A stretch of 64,000 bases of DNA, from assembly GCF_009905605.1 (NCBI RefSeq), contig NZ_JAAAKZ010000014.1:62001-126000 (forward strand), read 5' to 3'. The notes under the pieces were generated by a model. That model was not told where the DNA came from, searched no databases, and was given only the letters and a program-made list of their open reading frames with translations. The translations under genes and the position numbers were made by a program. Source of the stretch: Runella sp. CRIBMP (lineage in GTDB: Bacteria > Bacteroidota > Bacteroidia > Cytophagales > Spirosomataceae). Of the stretch, positions 19,401 to 28,171 are shown piece after piece (the first letter of the stretch is position 1; each line of letters opens with the position of its first letter).

Positions 19401-21504
19401 TACTTTAGCTGGTAGCAAGGGCGGGACGGCTACGGTGGCGACCTGGAGCGGCGGTGCGGGGACTTTCACCCCCAACAATACCACGCTCAATGCCACCTAT
19501 ACGCCAACCCCTGGCGAAATCACGGCGGGAAGTGTGAAGCTTAAATTAACCACCGACGACCCCGCAGGCATCTGCAAAGCCGCTGTCGATTCGGTTGTTA
19601 TCAAATACGACCCAGCGTCGATAGTCGATGCGGGGCCTGACCAAGCCATTTGCAATACGGATACAATTGTGTTGAACGCGACGCTTTCTGGGGTAGCCAC
19701 CAACATGGTTTGGCAGAAGAACGTCGCCTTTGGGACATTTATCACCCCTGATACACAGCCCTTCGCTAAATTTGTGCTCAATGCCACGGGAAAGCTACTG
19801 GATAGCCTCAGTTTTGGCGCCATGAGCAACGACCCAGGGGCTAATGTATGTCAAGGAGGATTGGACACGGTTAAGATTTACATTTTGCATCCTGCGGTGC
19901 CCCTAGTGGCGGAGGGCGATACCATTAATGCGGGCAGTTCCATAAACTTGACGGCAACTGGATGTACTGGGCCAAGTTTTACGCTTCGTTGGTACCAAGC
20001 CGCCGACGATGCTCCCGTTTCAATGCCAGTCAGTCCCTTGCAAACTACCGCTTATTATGCTCGTTGCGAACAAACCCGTCTCAGTGTAACTTGTCAAAGT
20101 GGCAAGTCAACGGAGTTTATAGTGACGGTTTTGCCTGCTCTGACTAGCGTGATTTATGTCAACGTGGCCAACAACGCTCCCGGACAGGATGGCAGTAGTT
20201 GGAGCAAAGCCTTCGCCTCCTTGCAACAAGGACTGACCGCTGCCGCGGCCTTGAAGGCATCAGTAAGCACGGTGCAGGTTTGGGTGGCGCAGGGTACTTA
20301 CAAGCCAGGCACATTGCGCAAAGACGTTTTCTCCATTCCATCAGGCGTGAAAGTATTCGGTGGATTTGTTGGCACGGAAACCCTACTCTCAGAACGCAAC
20401 TGGCAAACCAACTTGACCATCCTCAGTGGAGAGATTGGGACCAGCGTTCCAGATGACAATACGTACCACGTCGTTTTGTTTAAGTCTACCAACGACACCA
20501 CCCAACTCGACGGATTCCGAGTCGTAAGAGGCTTTGCTGAATTTTTCGCGGGCAACCAGACCAATAACTTGGACGACCCTAGTATTCAGGCCTCAGGAGG
20601 AGGTATTTTGGCGATTGAAAAAAGTAAAGGACTTATTATCAATTGTACCATCACTGACAACCGAGCCACTGGCGGTGGCGGGATGCACCTACGCGACAGC
20701 TCACATCTTCACATCATCCAGAGTGTTATTTTTGGCAATGAAGCCACCTTTGGTGGTGGGGTGTATTTGTTGGGTGGAAGCCAACCGTATTTTGAAAACG
20801 TATTGTTTGCCATCAACAAAGGGTTGGGGGGAGGACTGTACGTCAACCAAAGCCAACCTAGGTTGATGAATTGCACGATTGCTTCCAACAAAGATGGAAG
20901 CAATAACGTGGGTGGCGTTTATAACTCCAATTCGACAACGACAATTCAGAACAGTATTTTGTGGGGCAATACGCCGCTGCAATCCACCGCTGGCAGCAAC
21001 ATCACCAACAGTATTGTGGAGGGAGGCTATACCGGTACGGGCAACCTGAGCCTGAATCCGTTGTTTGTCAACCCCAATCCTACAGGACTGGCCCCTATGG
21101 GTGTGTTGGGTGATTATCATTTGCAGGTTTGTTCTCCAGCCATCAACTCGGGCAGCAATGCTGGTGCACCAAATGTAGATTTGGACGGTAATGCACGTCC
21201 TTTTCCGATTGGAATCGGAATTGCCGACATGGGCGTTTACGAAAGTCAAAGTGCGGGTAGCAGCGGACCCAATAGCCTGACCGTGACGGAGCCTATTACC
21301 TCAGGCACGGTGTTGAAGGTGGCGGGTAAGATTACGGCGACTAATCAAATTTCGGGTGCGAAGGTGGTATATCAGGCCACTAATTCGGTGACACTATCCC
21401 CTGGTTTTTCAGCCACGGGTAATAGCTTTCTGGCAGTCATCGGTGATTGTTCAACTCCAGTTCCGGCAGCAGTAGGTTCGGAAGAAAGTTTGAATCAAAA
21501 ATAA
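16459..21504 (+). CDS. Secreted S8-type serine protease with PKD-like repeats and beta-helix region
   Basis: 1681 aa from the ATG at 16459, which gives a signal peptide (MKRLLLFLFCLYSLLGVTQ). Subtilisin-like catalytic domain to about residue 590: Asp in GVKVGVLSDSYNN, a second-motif region SSGGSDEGRAMVEIIHDVA, catalytic Ser in GTSAAAPHAAAVAAL. Then Ig/PKD-like modules in tandem (DNA repeat listed separately). A choice-of-anchor/pectate-lyase-like beta-helix begins at VIYVNVANNAPGQDGSSW. A final module of about 60 residues resembles the 3-coathanger stack domain seen at C termini of secreted Bacteroidota proteins. Likely an exported or surface protein; substrate unknown. A terminator follows. 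Confidence 0.85.
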   Translation: MKRLLLFLFCLYSLLGVTQNPASKLSYELQRLLPGFVPIQTEGDQLVFDQIMYDAKGNVVVRLLAKTGSAVLVNELRAKNFDIIVTTKFTVTISVPVSRLNELENVQEMRKANAEYKPSHGAVVSQGDTAMKSHLARVTYGVNGAGVKVGVLSDSYNNLGGAAAGVTNGELPGPGNPNGFTTPVSVLADLSSGGSDEGRAMVEIIHDVAPGAPQAFATAFVGGQAGFANNIIALKDATCKVIVDDVFYFAEPFFQNGLIAQAVNTVKAAGVSYFSAAGNSARTAYANNFRAGSFTFPGITMSNVPAHNFAAPGDPDVYMLQITGLAAATYTVVLQWDEPFPSVSGGAGAQTDMDIYWYNAAGTAPVPSTPTNNIGLDPIEQLQILTSGGTRNLAIRHTAGPAPQNLRIVIFTNGLPLTFGNTAIPGINASTLVGHANAAGAIAVGAAPWFRTPAYGVNPPVIESFSSLGGTPILFDDAGNRLSAPILYSKPEITGPDGGNNSFFGNDSNQDPDTFRNFFGTSAAAPHAAAVAALMIQSRNGQSPLTPDQIKTVMENSTIDMDDPDIAGFQTGFDFRTGHGLLQADLALAQVNCTTPITLTTGTIPNICQGTKSFTIPYTATTGSPISYSISGPGITSVNDVALAAAPSSITVNLTGGATLPSMAYNLQLKNANGCVSDTIKGTITVDPAAIVDAGPDQTVCDSDTIYLNATLSGVATNMVWQKNAAFGTFIGPDTQPQAKFVLNAAGKMLDSLSFGAMSNDPGGNVCQGGLDTVKIFIQPGPTVEAGPEQRVCSSSPIVTLAGSIGGTATAAIWSGGSGSFTPNIGTLNATYTPTPGEIAAGSVKLKLTTNDPAGICKSAVDSVVIIYDPAAIVNAGPDQTVCDSDTIYLSATLSGVATNMVWQKNAAFGTFIGPDTQPNAKFVLNAAGKMLDSLSFGAMTNDPGANVCQGGLDTVKIYIIHGPTVEAGPEQRVCSSSPTVTLAGSKGGTATVATWSGGAGTFTPNNTTLNATYTPTPGEITAGSVKLKLTTDDPAGICKAAVDSVVIKYDPASIVDAGPDQAICNTDTIVLNATLSGVATNMVWQKNVAFGTFITPDTQPFAKFVLNATGKLLDSLSFGAMSNDPGANVCQGGLDTVKIYILHPAVPLVAEGDTINAGSSINLTATGCTGPSFTLRWYQAADDAPVSMPVSPLQTTAYYARCEQTRLSVTCQSGKSTEFIVTVLPALTSVIYVNVANNAPGQDGSSWSKAFASLQQGLTAAAALKASVSTVQVWVAQGTYKPGTLRKDVFSIPSGVKVFGGFVGTETLLSERNWQTNLTILSGEIGTSVPDDNTYHVVLFKSTNDTTQLDGFRVVRGFAEFFAGNQTNNLDDPSIQASGGGILAIEKSKGLIINCTITDNRATGGGGMHLRDSSHLHIIQSVIFGNEATFGGGVYLLGGSQPYFENVLFAINKGLGGGLYVNQSQPRLMNCTIASNKDGSNNVGGVYNSNSTTTIQNSILWGNTPLQSTAGSNITNSIVEGGYTGTGNLSLNPLFVNPNPTGLAPMGVLGDYHLQVCSPAINSGSNAGAPNVDLDGNARPFPIGIGIADMGVYESQSAGSSGPNSLTVTEPITSGTVLKVAGKITATNQISGAKVVYQATNSVTLSPGFSATGNSFLAVIGDCSTPVPAAVGSEESLNQK
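18517..19890 (+). repeat. 546-bp tandem repeat inside the S8 protease gene (2.5 copies)
   Basis: Repeat units start at 18517, 19063 and 19609, exactly 546 bp (182 codons) apart. The last copy is a half unit ending near 19890. Each full unit encodes two Ig/PKD-like modules, one opening DAGPDQ and one opening EAGPEQRVCSSSP. The DNA is still highly similar between copies, which indicates recent duplication or gene conversion. Confidence 0.9.
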
Positions 21505-21525
21505 ACTGTTGTCAAATACCTCCTC

Positions 21526-21589
21526 ATCCCTTTGGTGAAAGCATGACAAATCTGACGTCATGCTTTGCCAAAGGGATTGTTTATTTGCG
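21526..21589 (+). terminator. Terminator hairpin after S8 protease gene
   Basis: Long stem ATCCCTTTGG...CCAAAGGGAT with an inner GCATGAC/GTCATGC stem (21526-21577), followed by TGTTTATTT. It lies about 20 bp after the stop codon. Confidence 0.8.
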
Positions 21590-21668
21590 GCAATCTCTTT
21601 TATCTTTAGCACATAACCACTTTATTGAAGATTTTTAAGGTTTAATTTTATTGGAATTAAAAAGAACT

Positions 21669-22646
21669 ATGAACCCTTCCCAACTTTCTATCGGAGTCGT
21701 TGGACTCGGCTTGATGGGCTGCAGCATCACAACATGTTTGTTATTGGCGGGGCACCGAGTGGTGGCCGTGGCGCCGCTTCCGATGGATGTACCCACGGCG
21801 CACCCACGTATCCATGAACACCTCAAAAAATCGTTGGAAGAGGGCCTAACCACGCATGCTCCCGACCATTTTTTTGAAGCACTGGTGATTACCGAAGACT
21901 ACGGTGCGCTTGTCGATTGTCAACTGGTGATTGAATGTACGCTAGAAAATCTTGATATTAAGAAATCCGTGTATGAAAAGATAGAGGCTGTGGTGACGAC
22001 GGATGCCGTGATTACGAGCAATACGTCGGCCATTCCCATTAGTATTTTACAAAAAGAAGTACGTCATCCTGAACGTTTTTTGGGGTTGCATTGGGCAGAG
22101 CCCTCCCATACGACGCGCTTTTTGGAGGTGATTTGTGGAGACCTCAGCGACGTAACCAAGGGCGAATGGCTGTATGAACTTTCTCATGCTTGGGGCAAAG
22201 AACCCACGCTTGTACGTAAAGATATTCGGGGTTTTATCACCAATCGTCTCATGTATGCGCTGTACCGGGAAGCGTTTAATCTGGTCGAAAATGGCTACGC
22301 CACGGTCGAAGATGTAGACCGTGCCTGCCGAAATAACGGGGGGTATTGGATGACGTTGGCCGGGCCTTTTCGTTGGATGGATTTGACGGGCGTACCAGCC
22401 TACCATACGGTACTCAAAGATTTGTTTCCAACCCTGAGCACAAGTACCGAAGTGCCTGCGTTGATTGACGACATTGTGAAAGCGGGTGGTAAGGGGGTGG
22501 CAAATGCCCACGGATTTTACTCGTATACGCCCGAAGAAGCTCAGTTGTGGCGCGAAACGTTCGAAGCCTTTAGTTACGAAATTCGTGAACTAGCGCTCAA
22601 ATACCCTGCCGACGTGGTCAAAAAGAAGTTGAAAAGTAAGGAGTGA
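21669..22646 (+). CDS. 3-hydroxyacyl-CoA dehydrogenase family protein
   Basis: 325 aa from the ATG at 21669, chosen over the upstream TTG because it leads directly into the Rossmann strand (LSIGVVGLGLMGCSI). The NAD-binding domain contains ECTLENLDIKKSVYEKIE and the motif TSNTSAIPIS. The C-terminal helical domain starts near RGFITNRLMYALYREA. Enzymes of this family oxidise 3-hydroxyacyl-CoA or similar hydroxy acids with NAD+. The exact substrate is not clear. It is a single-domain form without a fused enoyl-CoA hydratase. A shared terminator separates it from yicC. Confidence 0.87.
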   Translation: MNPSQLSIGVVGLGLMGCSITTCLLLAGHRVVAVAPLPMDVPTAHPRIHEHLKKSLEEGLTTHAPDHFFEALVITEDYGALVDCQLVIECTLENLDIKKSVYEKIEAVVTTDAVITSNTSAIPISILQKEVRHPERFLGLHWAEPSHTTRFLEVICGDLSDVTKGEWLYELSHAWGKEPTLVRKDIRGFITNRLMYALYREAFNLVENGYATVEDVDRACRNNGGYWMTLAGPFRWMDLTGVPAYHTVLKDLFPTLSTSTEVPALIDDIVKAGGKGVANAHGFYSYTPEEAQLWRETFEAFSYEIRELALKYPADVVKKKLKSKE

Positions 22647-22672
22647 GTTGGGCACAAATACTCACTCCTTAC
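22636..22672. terminator. Bidirectional terminator
   Basis: Perfect 13-bp stem GTAAGGAGTGAGT/ACTCACTCCTTAC between two converging genes. The plus-strand stop codon at 22644-22646 lies inside the left arm. Confidence 0.75.
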
Positions 22673-22682
22673 AACGGATTGC

Positions 22683-23570
22683 TTAAATAATATTGGCCGT
22701 TTGTTCCTTTATTTTCTCCAATTCATCTTTCATCTGCACCACCAAGTGCTGGATGGCCGAGTCGTTGGCTTTGGAGCCGATAGTGTTGACCTCACGGCCG
22801 ATTTCCTGTGAAATAAAATTGAGTTTTTTGCCGTTGCTCTCTTTGCTTTGGAGGGTCTCAATAAAATACGTGAGGTGGTTTTTGAGACGAACTTTTTCCT
22901 CAGAAATATCAAATTTTTCGATGTAATACACGAGCTCTTGCTCAAAGCGATTTTGATCAAAAGATTCATCGCCGAGTAAATCACGGACGTTTTTGCGGAG
23001 CCGTTCCCGCACCCCCGGAATACGAAATTTGTCTAATTCCTCAATTTCTATGAGAATGTCAGTGATTCTCTGAATGGCATCTTTGAAGGCTTTGTTGAGT
23101 GCAACGCCTTCTTGGATTCTAAATTCAGTGCATTTTCTGAGGGCTTCGTGTACCGTTTTTTGAATCAACGCCAAATCCGCCACTTGTTGGTCTTCGGTGG
23201 TGGCGTCGGTCAGATAAGTATTGGGCATCATGAGCGCCATGCGGAGCACGTCGGTGGGAACGGGCGCAAACCCTAAATCCTCGGCGGTTTGGTGCAAATC
23301 GCGGTAGTAGGCTTTCACCAGCGCACGGTTGACGATGGTGCCCGAGCCGCCCTGTCCTACGGGTGTAACTGTTAGGTTAAACTCTACTTTGCCGCGTTCG
23401 AGGGCTTGGGTAATGAGGTTTCGAATTTCGATTTCTCGCTCTGAATAATTACGCGGAATACGGCAGTATATGTCTAAAAATTTGGAATTCAGGGACTTCA
23501 CTTCGGCCGTAACCGAAATGCTTTCTGATTCGAAGGTGGCTTTTCCATAGCCGGTCATTGATTTCAGCAT
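22683..23570 (-). CDS. YicC family endoribonuclease-like protein
   Basis: 295 aa from the ATG at 23570, giving the family start MLKSMTGYGKA. The upstream extension is not credible. The N-terminal YicC domain (SLNSKFLDIYCRIPRN) and the C-terminal DUF1732 region (YFIETLQSKESNGKKLNFISQEIGREVNTIGSK, quoted here only as a region near residues 235-270) are typical. Family members act on RNA (endoribonuclease activity is reported for E. coli YicC). It lies downstream of pdxA on the same strand. Confidence 0.85.
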   Translation of the reverse strand: MLKSMTGYGKATFESESISVTAEVKSLNSKFLDIYCRIPRNYSEREIEIRNLITQALERGKVEFNLTVTPVGQGGSGTIVNRALVKAYYRDLHQTAEDLGFAPVPTDVLRMALMMPNTYLTDATTEDQQVADLALIQKTVHEALRKCTEFRIQEGVALNKAFKDAIQRITDILIEIEELDKFRIPGVRERLRKNVRDLLGDESFDQNRFEQELVYYIEKFDISEEKVRLKNHLTYFIETLQSKESNGKKLNFISQEIGREVNTIGSKANDSAIQHLVVQMKDELEKIKEQTANII

Positions 23571-23691
23571 AATTTTAAGAGCGAGTAGACAGGAGCGAGT
23601 AGGTGGCCGCCCGCACTGTCGGTAATTAAGAAGTAAATTTTTATAATTTTTCAATCGCAGAAGAATACGCATGAAGAAGTTTTGTAACTTC

Positions 23692-24777
23692 TTACTTCTC
23701 CTCCTGCGACGTCATTTTTTCAACGACAGGATTCTTTTTCAAGGCATTTTTTTCGAGTTCGGCTTGTTCTTTTCGGTGCTTTACTACGTCACAGGCGGTG
23801 TAAATGGCTTGGCGGATGGAGGTTTCGTCAGCTTGGTTTTTGCCCGCGATGTCGTAAGCAGTGCCGTGGTCGGGCGAAGTGCGAACGATGGGTAAACCCG
23901 CCGTAAAATTGACCCCTTCGCTAAATGCAATCGTTTTGAACGGTGAAAGCCCCTGGTCATGGTACATCGCCAAAACCGCATCAAACTTGCGGTAGGTTTG
24001 GGCGGCAAAAAAACCATCGGCGGGGTACGGCCCGTAAATGAGCTGCCCTTTGTTGCGCAGTTCTTTTAGCGCGGGGGTAATGATTTCTTCTTCTTCCGAA
24101 CCCAAAAGCCCGTTTTCGCCAGCGTGGGGGTTTAGCCCGAGCACCGCAATCCGAGGTTTACGGATGCCAAAATCGCCGCGTAGAGACTTGAGCATGGCTT
24201 GAAGTTTAACGACAATTTTTTCTTTGGTAATTTGGCTCGCTACTTCCGACAGAGGTACGTGACCCGTTACGACCCCAACGCGCAACACATCGCTCACCAT
24301 AAACATGAGCGGCTCTTTGATGTTGAAGGCTTCGGCTAAGTATTCGGTATGACCCGGAAATTTAAACTCGTCGTTTTGGATGTTGTTTTTATTGATAGGG
24401 GCCGTTACCAGCGCGTCTAATTTACCCACTTTCAGGTCTTCCATGGCCCGTTTGAGGCTTTCAAAAGCCCCCTTACCCGCTTCGGGTGTTACTTTTCCAG
24501 GCTGAATATCCTCGTCGGTATTGGGCCAACAGGTGATGACGTTGGTGACTTTAGGGTTTACCTGCTCAATTTTTTGGAGGCCAAACAAGTTCCAGTCCTT
24601 CATGTCCATCTGGTTGCGGTAGCGGTTCAGAAGGCGCATGGAGCCATAAATGACAGGGATACAAATGCGGTTTAATTGGTTGTTATACAGTGCTTTCAGA
24701 ATGACTTCAGGTCCTACGCCGTTGTAGTCACCCATGGTTATGCCAATGACAGGTTTATCAAGGTTTGATTCGCTCAT
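23692..24777 (-). CDS. pdxA: 4-hydroxythreonine-4-phosphate dehydrogenase PdxA
   Basis: 361 aa. Opening PVIGITMGDYNGVGPEVILKAL, the loop FPGHTEYLAEAF and the metal/substrate segment AVLAMYHDQGLSPFK are family hallmarks. The enzyme oxidises 4-phosphohydroxy-L-threonine in the DXP-dependent route to pyridoxal phosphate. It has about 25 extra residues at the C terminus, rich in Lys and Glu. Its start codon is followed upstream by a divergent promoter region shared with the D-2-hydroxyacid dehydrogenase gene. Confidence 0.94.
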   Translation of the reverse strand: MSESNLDKPVIGITMGDYNGVGPEVILKALYNNQLNRICIPVIYGSMRLLNRYRNQMDMKDWNLFGLQKIEQVNPKVTNVITCWPNTDEDIQPGKVTPEAGKGAFESLKRAMEDLKVGKLDALVTAPINKNNIQNDEFKFPGHTEYLAEAFNIKEPLMFMVSDVLRVGVVTGHVPLSEVASQITKEKIVVKLQAMLKSLRGDFGIRKPRIAVLGLNPHAGENGLLGSEEEEIITPALKELRNKGQLIYGPYPADGFFAAQTYRKFDAVLAMYHDQGLSPFKTIAFSEGVNFTAGLPIVRTSPDHGTAYDIAGKNQADETSIRQAIYTACDVVKHRKEQAELEKNALKKNPVVEKMTSQEEK

Positions 24778-24911
24778 GATGCATCAAAAAATTAGATTTG
24801 AGAGGAACGGGAGGATTCAGCGGATAAATATTTGCCGTTTTTGCCACGTCAACCCCAAAAATCAATAAAATCGTTTTAGTAATGACGCTGCAATTTACGA
24901 ATAAACCGCAC

Positions 24912-24919
24912 TATTTTTG
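24912..24919 (+). promoter_or_regulatory. Bacteroidota-type -7 promoter box
   Basis: TATTTTTG fits the TAnnTTTG consensus of Bacteroidota sigma factors. It lies 24 bp before the GTG start at 24944. The -33 element is weak. An alternative TTG start at 24917 would overlap this box, which supports the GTG as the real start. Confidence 0.5.
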
Positions 24920-24943
24920 TGCCGATTACTAACTGACACTGTC

Positions 24944-25882
24944 GTGAAGATTTTAATAGTTGACGAGATGCATCCCTCCTTGTTTCCGATGTTGGACCAA
25001 GCGGGCTTGTTGTATCGTTATGAACCTACTTTCAAACGTCCCCAAATTTTGAGTCACATTGCTGAATATCAGGGGCTTATTATTCGGAGCAAAACTGTTA
25101 TTGATGAAGAAGTATTGCAACATGCTCCTCTATTGCGCTTTGTGGCACGGGCGGGAGCGGGGTTGGATTTGATTGACTTGGAGGCCGTTCAACAACGGAA
25201 TGTTCAGGTTTTTGCGGCCAACGAAGGAAACCGCGACGCCGTAGCCGAGCACGTAGTCGGGATGTTGTTGGGATTGTTTGCCAATATTGTCAAAGCGGAC
25301 CGCGAGGTGCGGCAGGGAATTTGGGACCGTGAAGGAAATCGCGGAATTGAACTTATGGGAAAAACCGTGGGCCTCATTGGCTACGGGTTCAACGGCAGTG
25401 CCACCGCCCGACGATTGAGTGGGTTTGGTTGTCGAGTGTTGGCCTACGATAAATATTTGGTCAACTACGGCGACAACTACGCGCAAGAATCGTCGTTGGA
25501 AGAAATTATGGAACAAGCCGATGTCATCAGCCTGCACGTACCCCTGACCGCCGAAACCCGACTCATGATCAATGATGATTTTGTGGCAAACGTAGCGCGT
25601 CCGTTTTTTTTGCTCAACATCGCGCGGGGCGAAATTGTCAACATGGAAACCATCGTCAAAGGGCTGGAAAGCGGCAAGATTAGGGGGGCTTGTTTGGATG
25701 TGCTTGAAAATGAAAAATTAAGCACCTTGACGCCCGAACAACAAAAATCGTTTGAGTACCTCTGTAATTCGTCGCGGGTGATACTAACCCCCCACGTGGC
25801 AGGCTGGACGCAGGAAAGTTACGCGAAAATAAACGAGGCGTTGGTGAATCAGATTACGGCGAGCTTGTCGGTTGAAAAATAG
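24944..25882 (+). CDS. D-2-hydroxyacid dehydrogenase (phosphoglycerate dehydrogenase-like)
   Basis: 312 aa from a GTG (VKILIVDEMHPSL). Catalytic and NAD-binding domains alternate as in the family: GKTVGLIGYGFNGSATARRL for NAD, catalytic Arg in NIARGEIV, Glu in LDVLENEKL, His in TPHVAGWT. Short form without an ACT regulatory domain. It may catalyse the first step of serine synthesis or act on another 2-hydroxy acid. Confidence 0.87.
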   Translation: MKILIVDEMHPSLFPMLDQAGLLYRYEPTFKRPQILSHIAEYQGLIIRSKTVIDEEVLQHAPLLRFVARAGAGLDLIDLEAVQQRNVQVFAANEGNRDAVAEHVVGMLLGLFANIVKADREVRQGIWDREGNRGIELMGKTVGLIGYGFNGSATARRLSGFGCRVLAYDKYLVNYGDNYAQESSLEEIMEQADVISLHVPLTAETRLMINDDFVANVARPFFLLNIARGEIVNMETIVKGLESGKIRGACLDVLENEKLSTLTPEQQKSFEYLCNSSRVILTPHVAGWTQESYAKINEALVNQITASLSVEK

Positions 25883-25993
25883 CTGAGGCGTGCTGAGATT
25901 AAAAAATGACCAGTTATTTTGGGGATTATGTGTCCAAAAAGTTACGGAATCAATTCTAGGAACCTAACGTGAATATGGCCTTGAATACCGTAT

Positions 25994-27475
25994 TTAAGCC
26001 AAGCCTGCAAGATAATCACTTGCGTTTTGATGGATTGATTCCTTTTTACTTTTTTCCCACTTATCAAAGGTCTTAACCAGCATACTCAACCTTGGGTTTT
26101 TGAGGAAAAAAGTACGGTGATTGTCTAAAAATCGCCAAAATAAAGCATCCCAAGTTGCCTGCCAGTCGCCTTTGGGATAGTCACTCATTTTCATCAAATA
26201 ATTACTGCCGCTTATGTAGGGCTTGGTGGCCATTAATCCTCCATCGGCAAATTGACTCATGCCGTACACATTGGGAACCATCACCCAGTCATAGGCGTCG
26301 ATAAATAGCTCCATAAACCAGCGGTATACCTCGTCGGGGTCAAACTCACACAGTAACATAAAGTTGCCGAGTACCATAAGTCGCTCAATATGATGGCAGT
26401 ATCCTGTTTTTAGTATCTTTTTAATGGTGTCATCCACGGGGGTAATTCCAGTGCTAGCATCATAAAAACTTTTTGGGATTTTTCTGGTGAAGCCCCAATG
26501 GTTTTTGGTTCGTTCTTCATTTCCCTTCGTAATATAAACTCCTCTGATGAACTCCCGCCAACCAATTATTTGGCGAATGAACCCTTCAAGCGAATTGATG
26601 GGAACACTGTTGTCGCGACTATAATCTAAGGCCTGATTTACAATCTGGTCAGGTGTAAGCATACCGACGTTGAGCATGGGTGTCAGCAAACTATGATTGA
26701 GCAGCATTTCTTTGCGCAAAATGGCATCTTCGTACTCACCAAACTCGGCCATACGATGTTCAAGAAATTGGTTTAGCCATTGCGCACTTGCTTCGTATCC
26801 AATGGGGTAAGTTACGCTATCATTCAGACTACCAATATTGTCAGGAAAGTATTGATGAGTATAGCTATGAGCTTCCTGGGTATAGTTGTTTATTGGCGGG
26901 AACTCCACCTTTATCACCGACTTACCCTTTGGATATTTTTTTCGATTTTCTACGTCAAAAGTCCATTGACCACCGATTGGTCCTTCTGATGAGTCGATTA
27001 AAATTTTTCTTTTGATTCGTTCCTGTTTATAAAATTCAGTTTGAAAAAATTTCTTTTTATTGGGGTTGAAAAAAGGCGCTAATTCTTGAGATGTATTCAG
27101 AAACATGGGGGATTCCAGTATCTTAAGATTCATCTTTAGCTTTTCGCAACTGATTCTAATTCTTTTTAATAACCACTCATCAACAGGATCAATAATGACT
27201 AAAGAATTGACGCCTAGACTGTACAAATGATTGAGCAAGAGCCTAACGTCTGCTTCCTGTTGGTTAGCCTGAACATATTTTACAGAAAATCCCTTTTGGA
27301 GTAGGTAATTTTCGTAATATTTCATGGTTGCGCGGTGGAAAGCTATTTTTTGCTTATGAAAGTTGTACTGCTGAAAAAATAAAATTTCCTCTATCAGATA
27401 AATATCACCTTCAATGGAAAAGAGGGGATTAAACTGAAATAATTGGTGTGGAAAAACGAGCTTACAAGTTTGCAT
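25994..27475 (-). CDS. Cryptochrome/photolyase, PhrB-like family, lacking the Fe-S cysteines
   Basis: 493 aa. The N-terminal Rossmann domain is of the photolyase-related type (KLVFPHQLFQFNPLF; LVIIDPVDEWLLKR). The FAD-binding helical domain has TGYCHHIERLMVLGNFMLL and VPNVYGMSQFADGG, characteristic of bacterial (6-4) photolyases of the FeS-BCP group. In that group, as I remember it, the segment after MSDY holds a CxxC and a further Cys. Here it reads MSDYPKGDWQATWDALFW, with no Cys. The cluster therefore appears absent while the flavin site looks intact. It likely repairs UV photoproducts or senses light. Confidence 0.85.
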   Translation of the reverse strand: MQTCKLVFPHQLFQFNPLFSIEGDIYLIEEILFFQQYNFHKQKIAFHRATMKYYENYLLQKGFSVKYVQANQQEADVRLLLNHLYSLGVNSLVIIDPVDEWLLKRIRISCEKLKMNLKILESPMFLNTSQELAPFFNPNKKKFFQTEFYKQERIKRKILIDSSEGPIGGQWTFDVENRKKYPKGKSVIKVEFPPINNYTQEAHSYTHQYFPDNIGSLNDSVTYPIGYEASAQWLNQFLEHRMAEFGEYEDAILRKEMLLNHSLLTPMLNVGMLTPDQIVNQALDYSRDNSVPINSLEGFIRQIIGWREFIRGVYITKGNEERTKNHWGFTRKIPKSFYDASTGITPVDDTIKKILKTGYCHHIERLMVLGNFMLLCEFDPDEVYRWFMELFIDAYDWVMVPNVYGMSQFADGGLMATKPYISGSNYLMKMSDYPKGDWQATWDALFWRFLDNHRTFFLKNPRLSMLVKTFDKWEKSKKESIHQNASDYLAGLA

Positions 27476-27544
27476 TCTTTAGGTTTATTTCAGTATGTTT
27501 CTGCGGACGTTATGTCACCATTCAATGATACCATCTACGTACGA

Positions 27545-28168
27545 TTAGAGGCTTTTCCCAATAAGCACTTCGTATTCTTTGGGGATTGTTACGCCGTTAA
27601 AATGGTTCGTTAGTCCATAAAATATGAATATTGTCAAAATGAAACCCAAAGCCACGATGAGGGCAGATTGTTGGTTTGGGGTCAAACCCAAAACAGATTT
27701 TTTCATTTTTTTGTTATGAATCGCAGCAACATGTCCAAAAAAGGAAAGAATTGCCAGCCCATAATACGGAACAAAAAAGAGGTTGAAAGGAAATGCATTC
27801 AGGCCCGCTACTCCAAAATAAAAATTTGTGTCAAGTTGCAGAACGTGCCGCCCACCCAAAACGGCGCTTAAATGAATGATGAAAAAAAAGGCCAAGTAAA
27901 GCCCTGTCCAAATTTGAAGTTTTTCAAAATAAGAAACGGCTGTTTTTCTGTTAGTTTTGAAGAGCTTCAGGCCTGAAACAATTTGTGTAAATACGGCAAG
28001 TAATAAAATCGTTTCAACAAAGAGGTTACGATAAAATAATCGTAAAGTATTCATCATTTCGATGTGCTTTTCAGCGCCCCAAACGCTTAAAGAATGATTA
28101 AACAAATGAAGCCCTACAAAAAGCGTGATTGTCAGTCCTGATATATAATGAATTTTCTTTATAGTCAT
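27545..28168 (-). CDS. Integral membrane protein, cytochrome b-like
   Basis: 207 aa with five predicted membrane helices. Histidines lie in or near helices (GLHLFNHSLSVWG, FIIHLSAVLGGRHV, FFGHVAAIHN), a pattern reminiscent of succinate-dehydrogenase-type cytochrome b subunits that bind heme. No confident family. It is 3 bp from the HTH gene on the same strand, so probably in one operon with it and the DUF2975 gene. Confidence 0.6.
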   Translation of the reverse strand: MTIKKIHYISGLTITLFVGLHLFNHSLSVWGAEKHIEMMNTLRLFYRNLFVETILLLAVFTQIVSGLKLFKTNRKTAVSYFEKLQIWTGLYLAFFFIIHLSAVLGGRHVLQLDTNFYFGVAGLNAFPFNLFFVPYYGLAILSFFGHVAAIHNKKMKKSVLGLTPNQQSALIVALGFILTIFIFYGLTNHFNGVTIPKEYEVLIGKSL

Positions 28169-28171
28169 ACC

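Noticed and set aside
18517-19890. Possible CRISPR or satellite array
   Set aside because: The 546-bp period is in frame, coding, and lacks short repeats with unique spacers.
27476-27544. GTTATGT near 27509 as the far end of the array
   Set aside because: No palindromic arms and no match to the GTTAGCC end at 29039.
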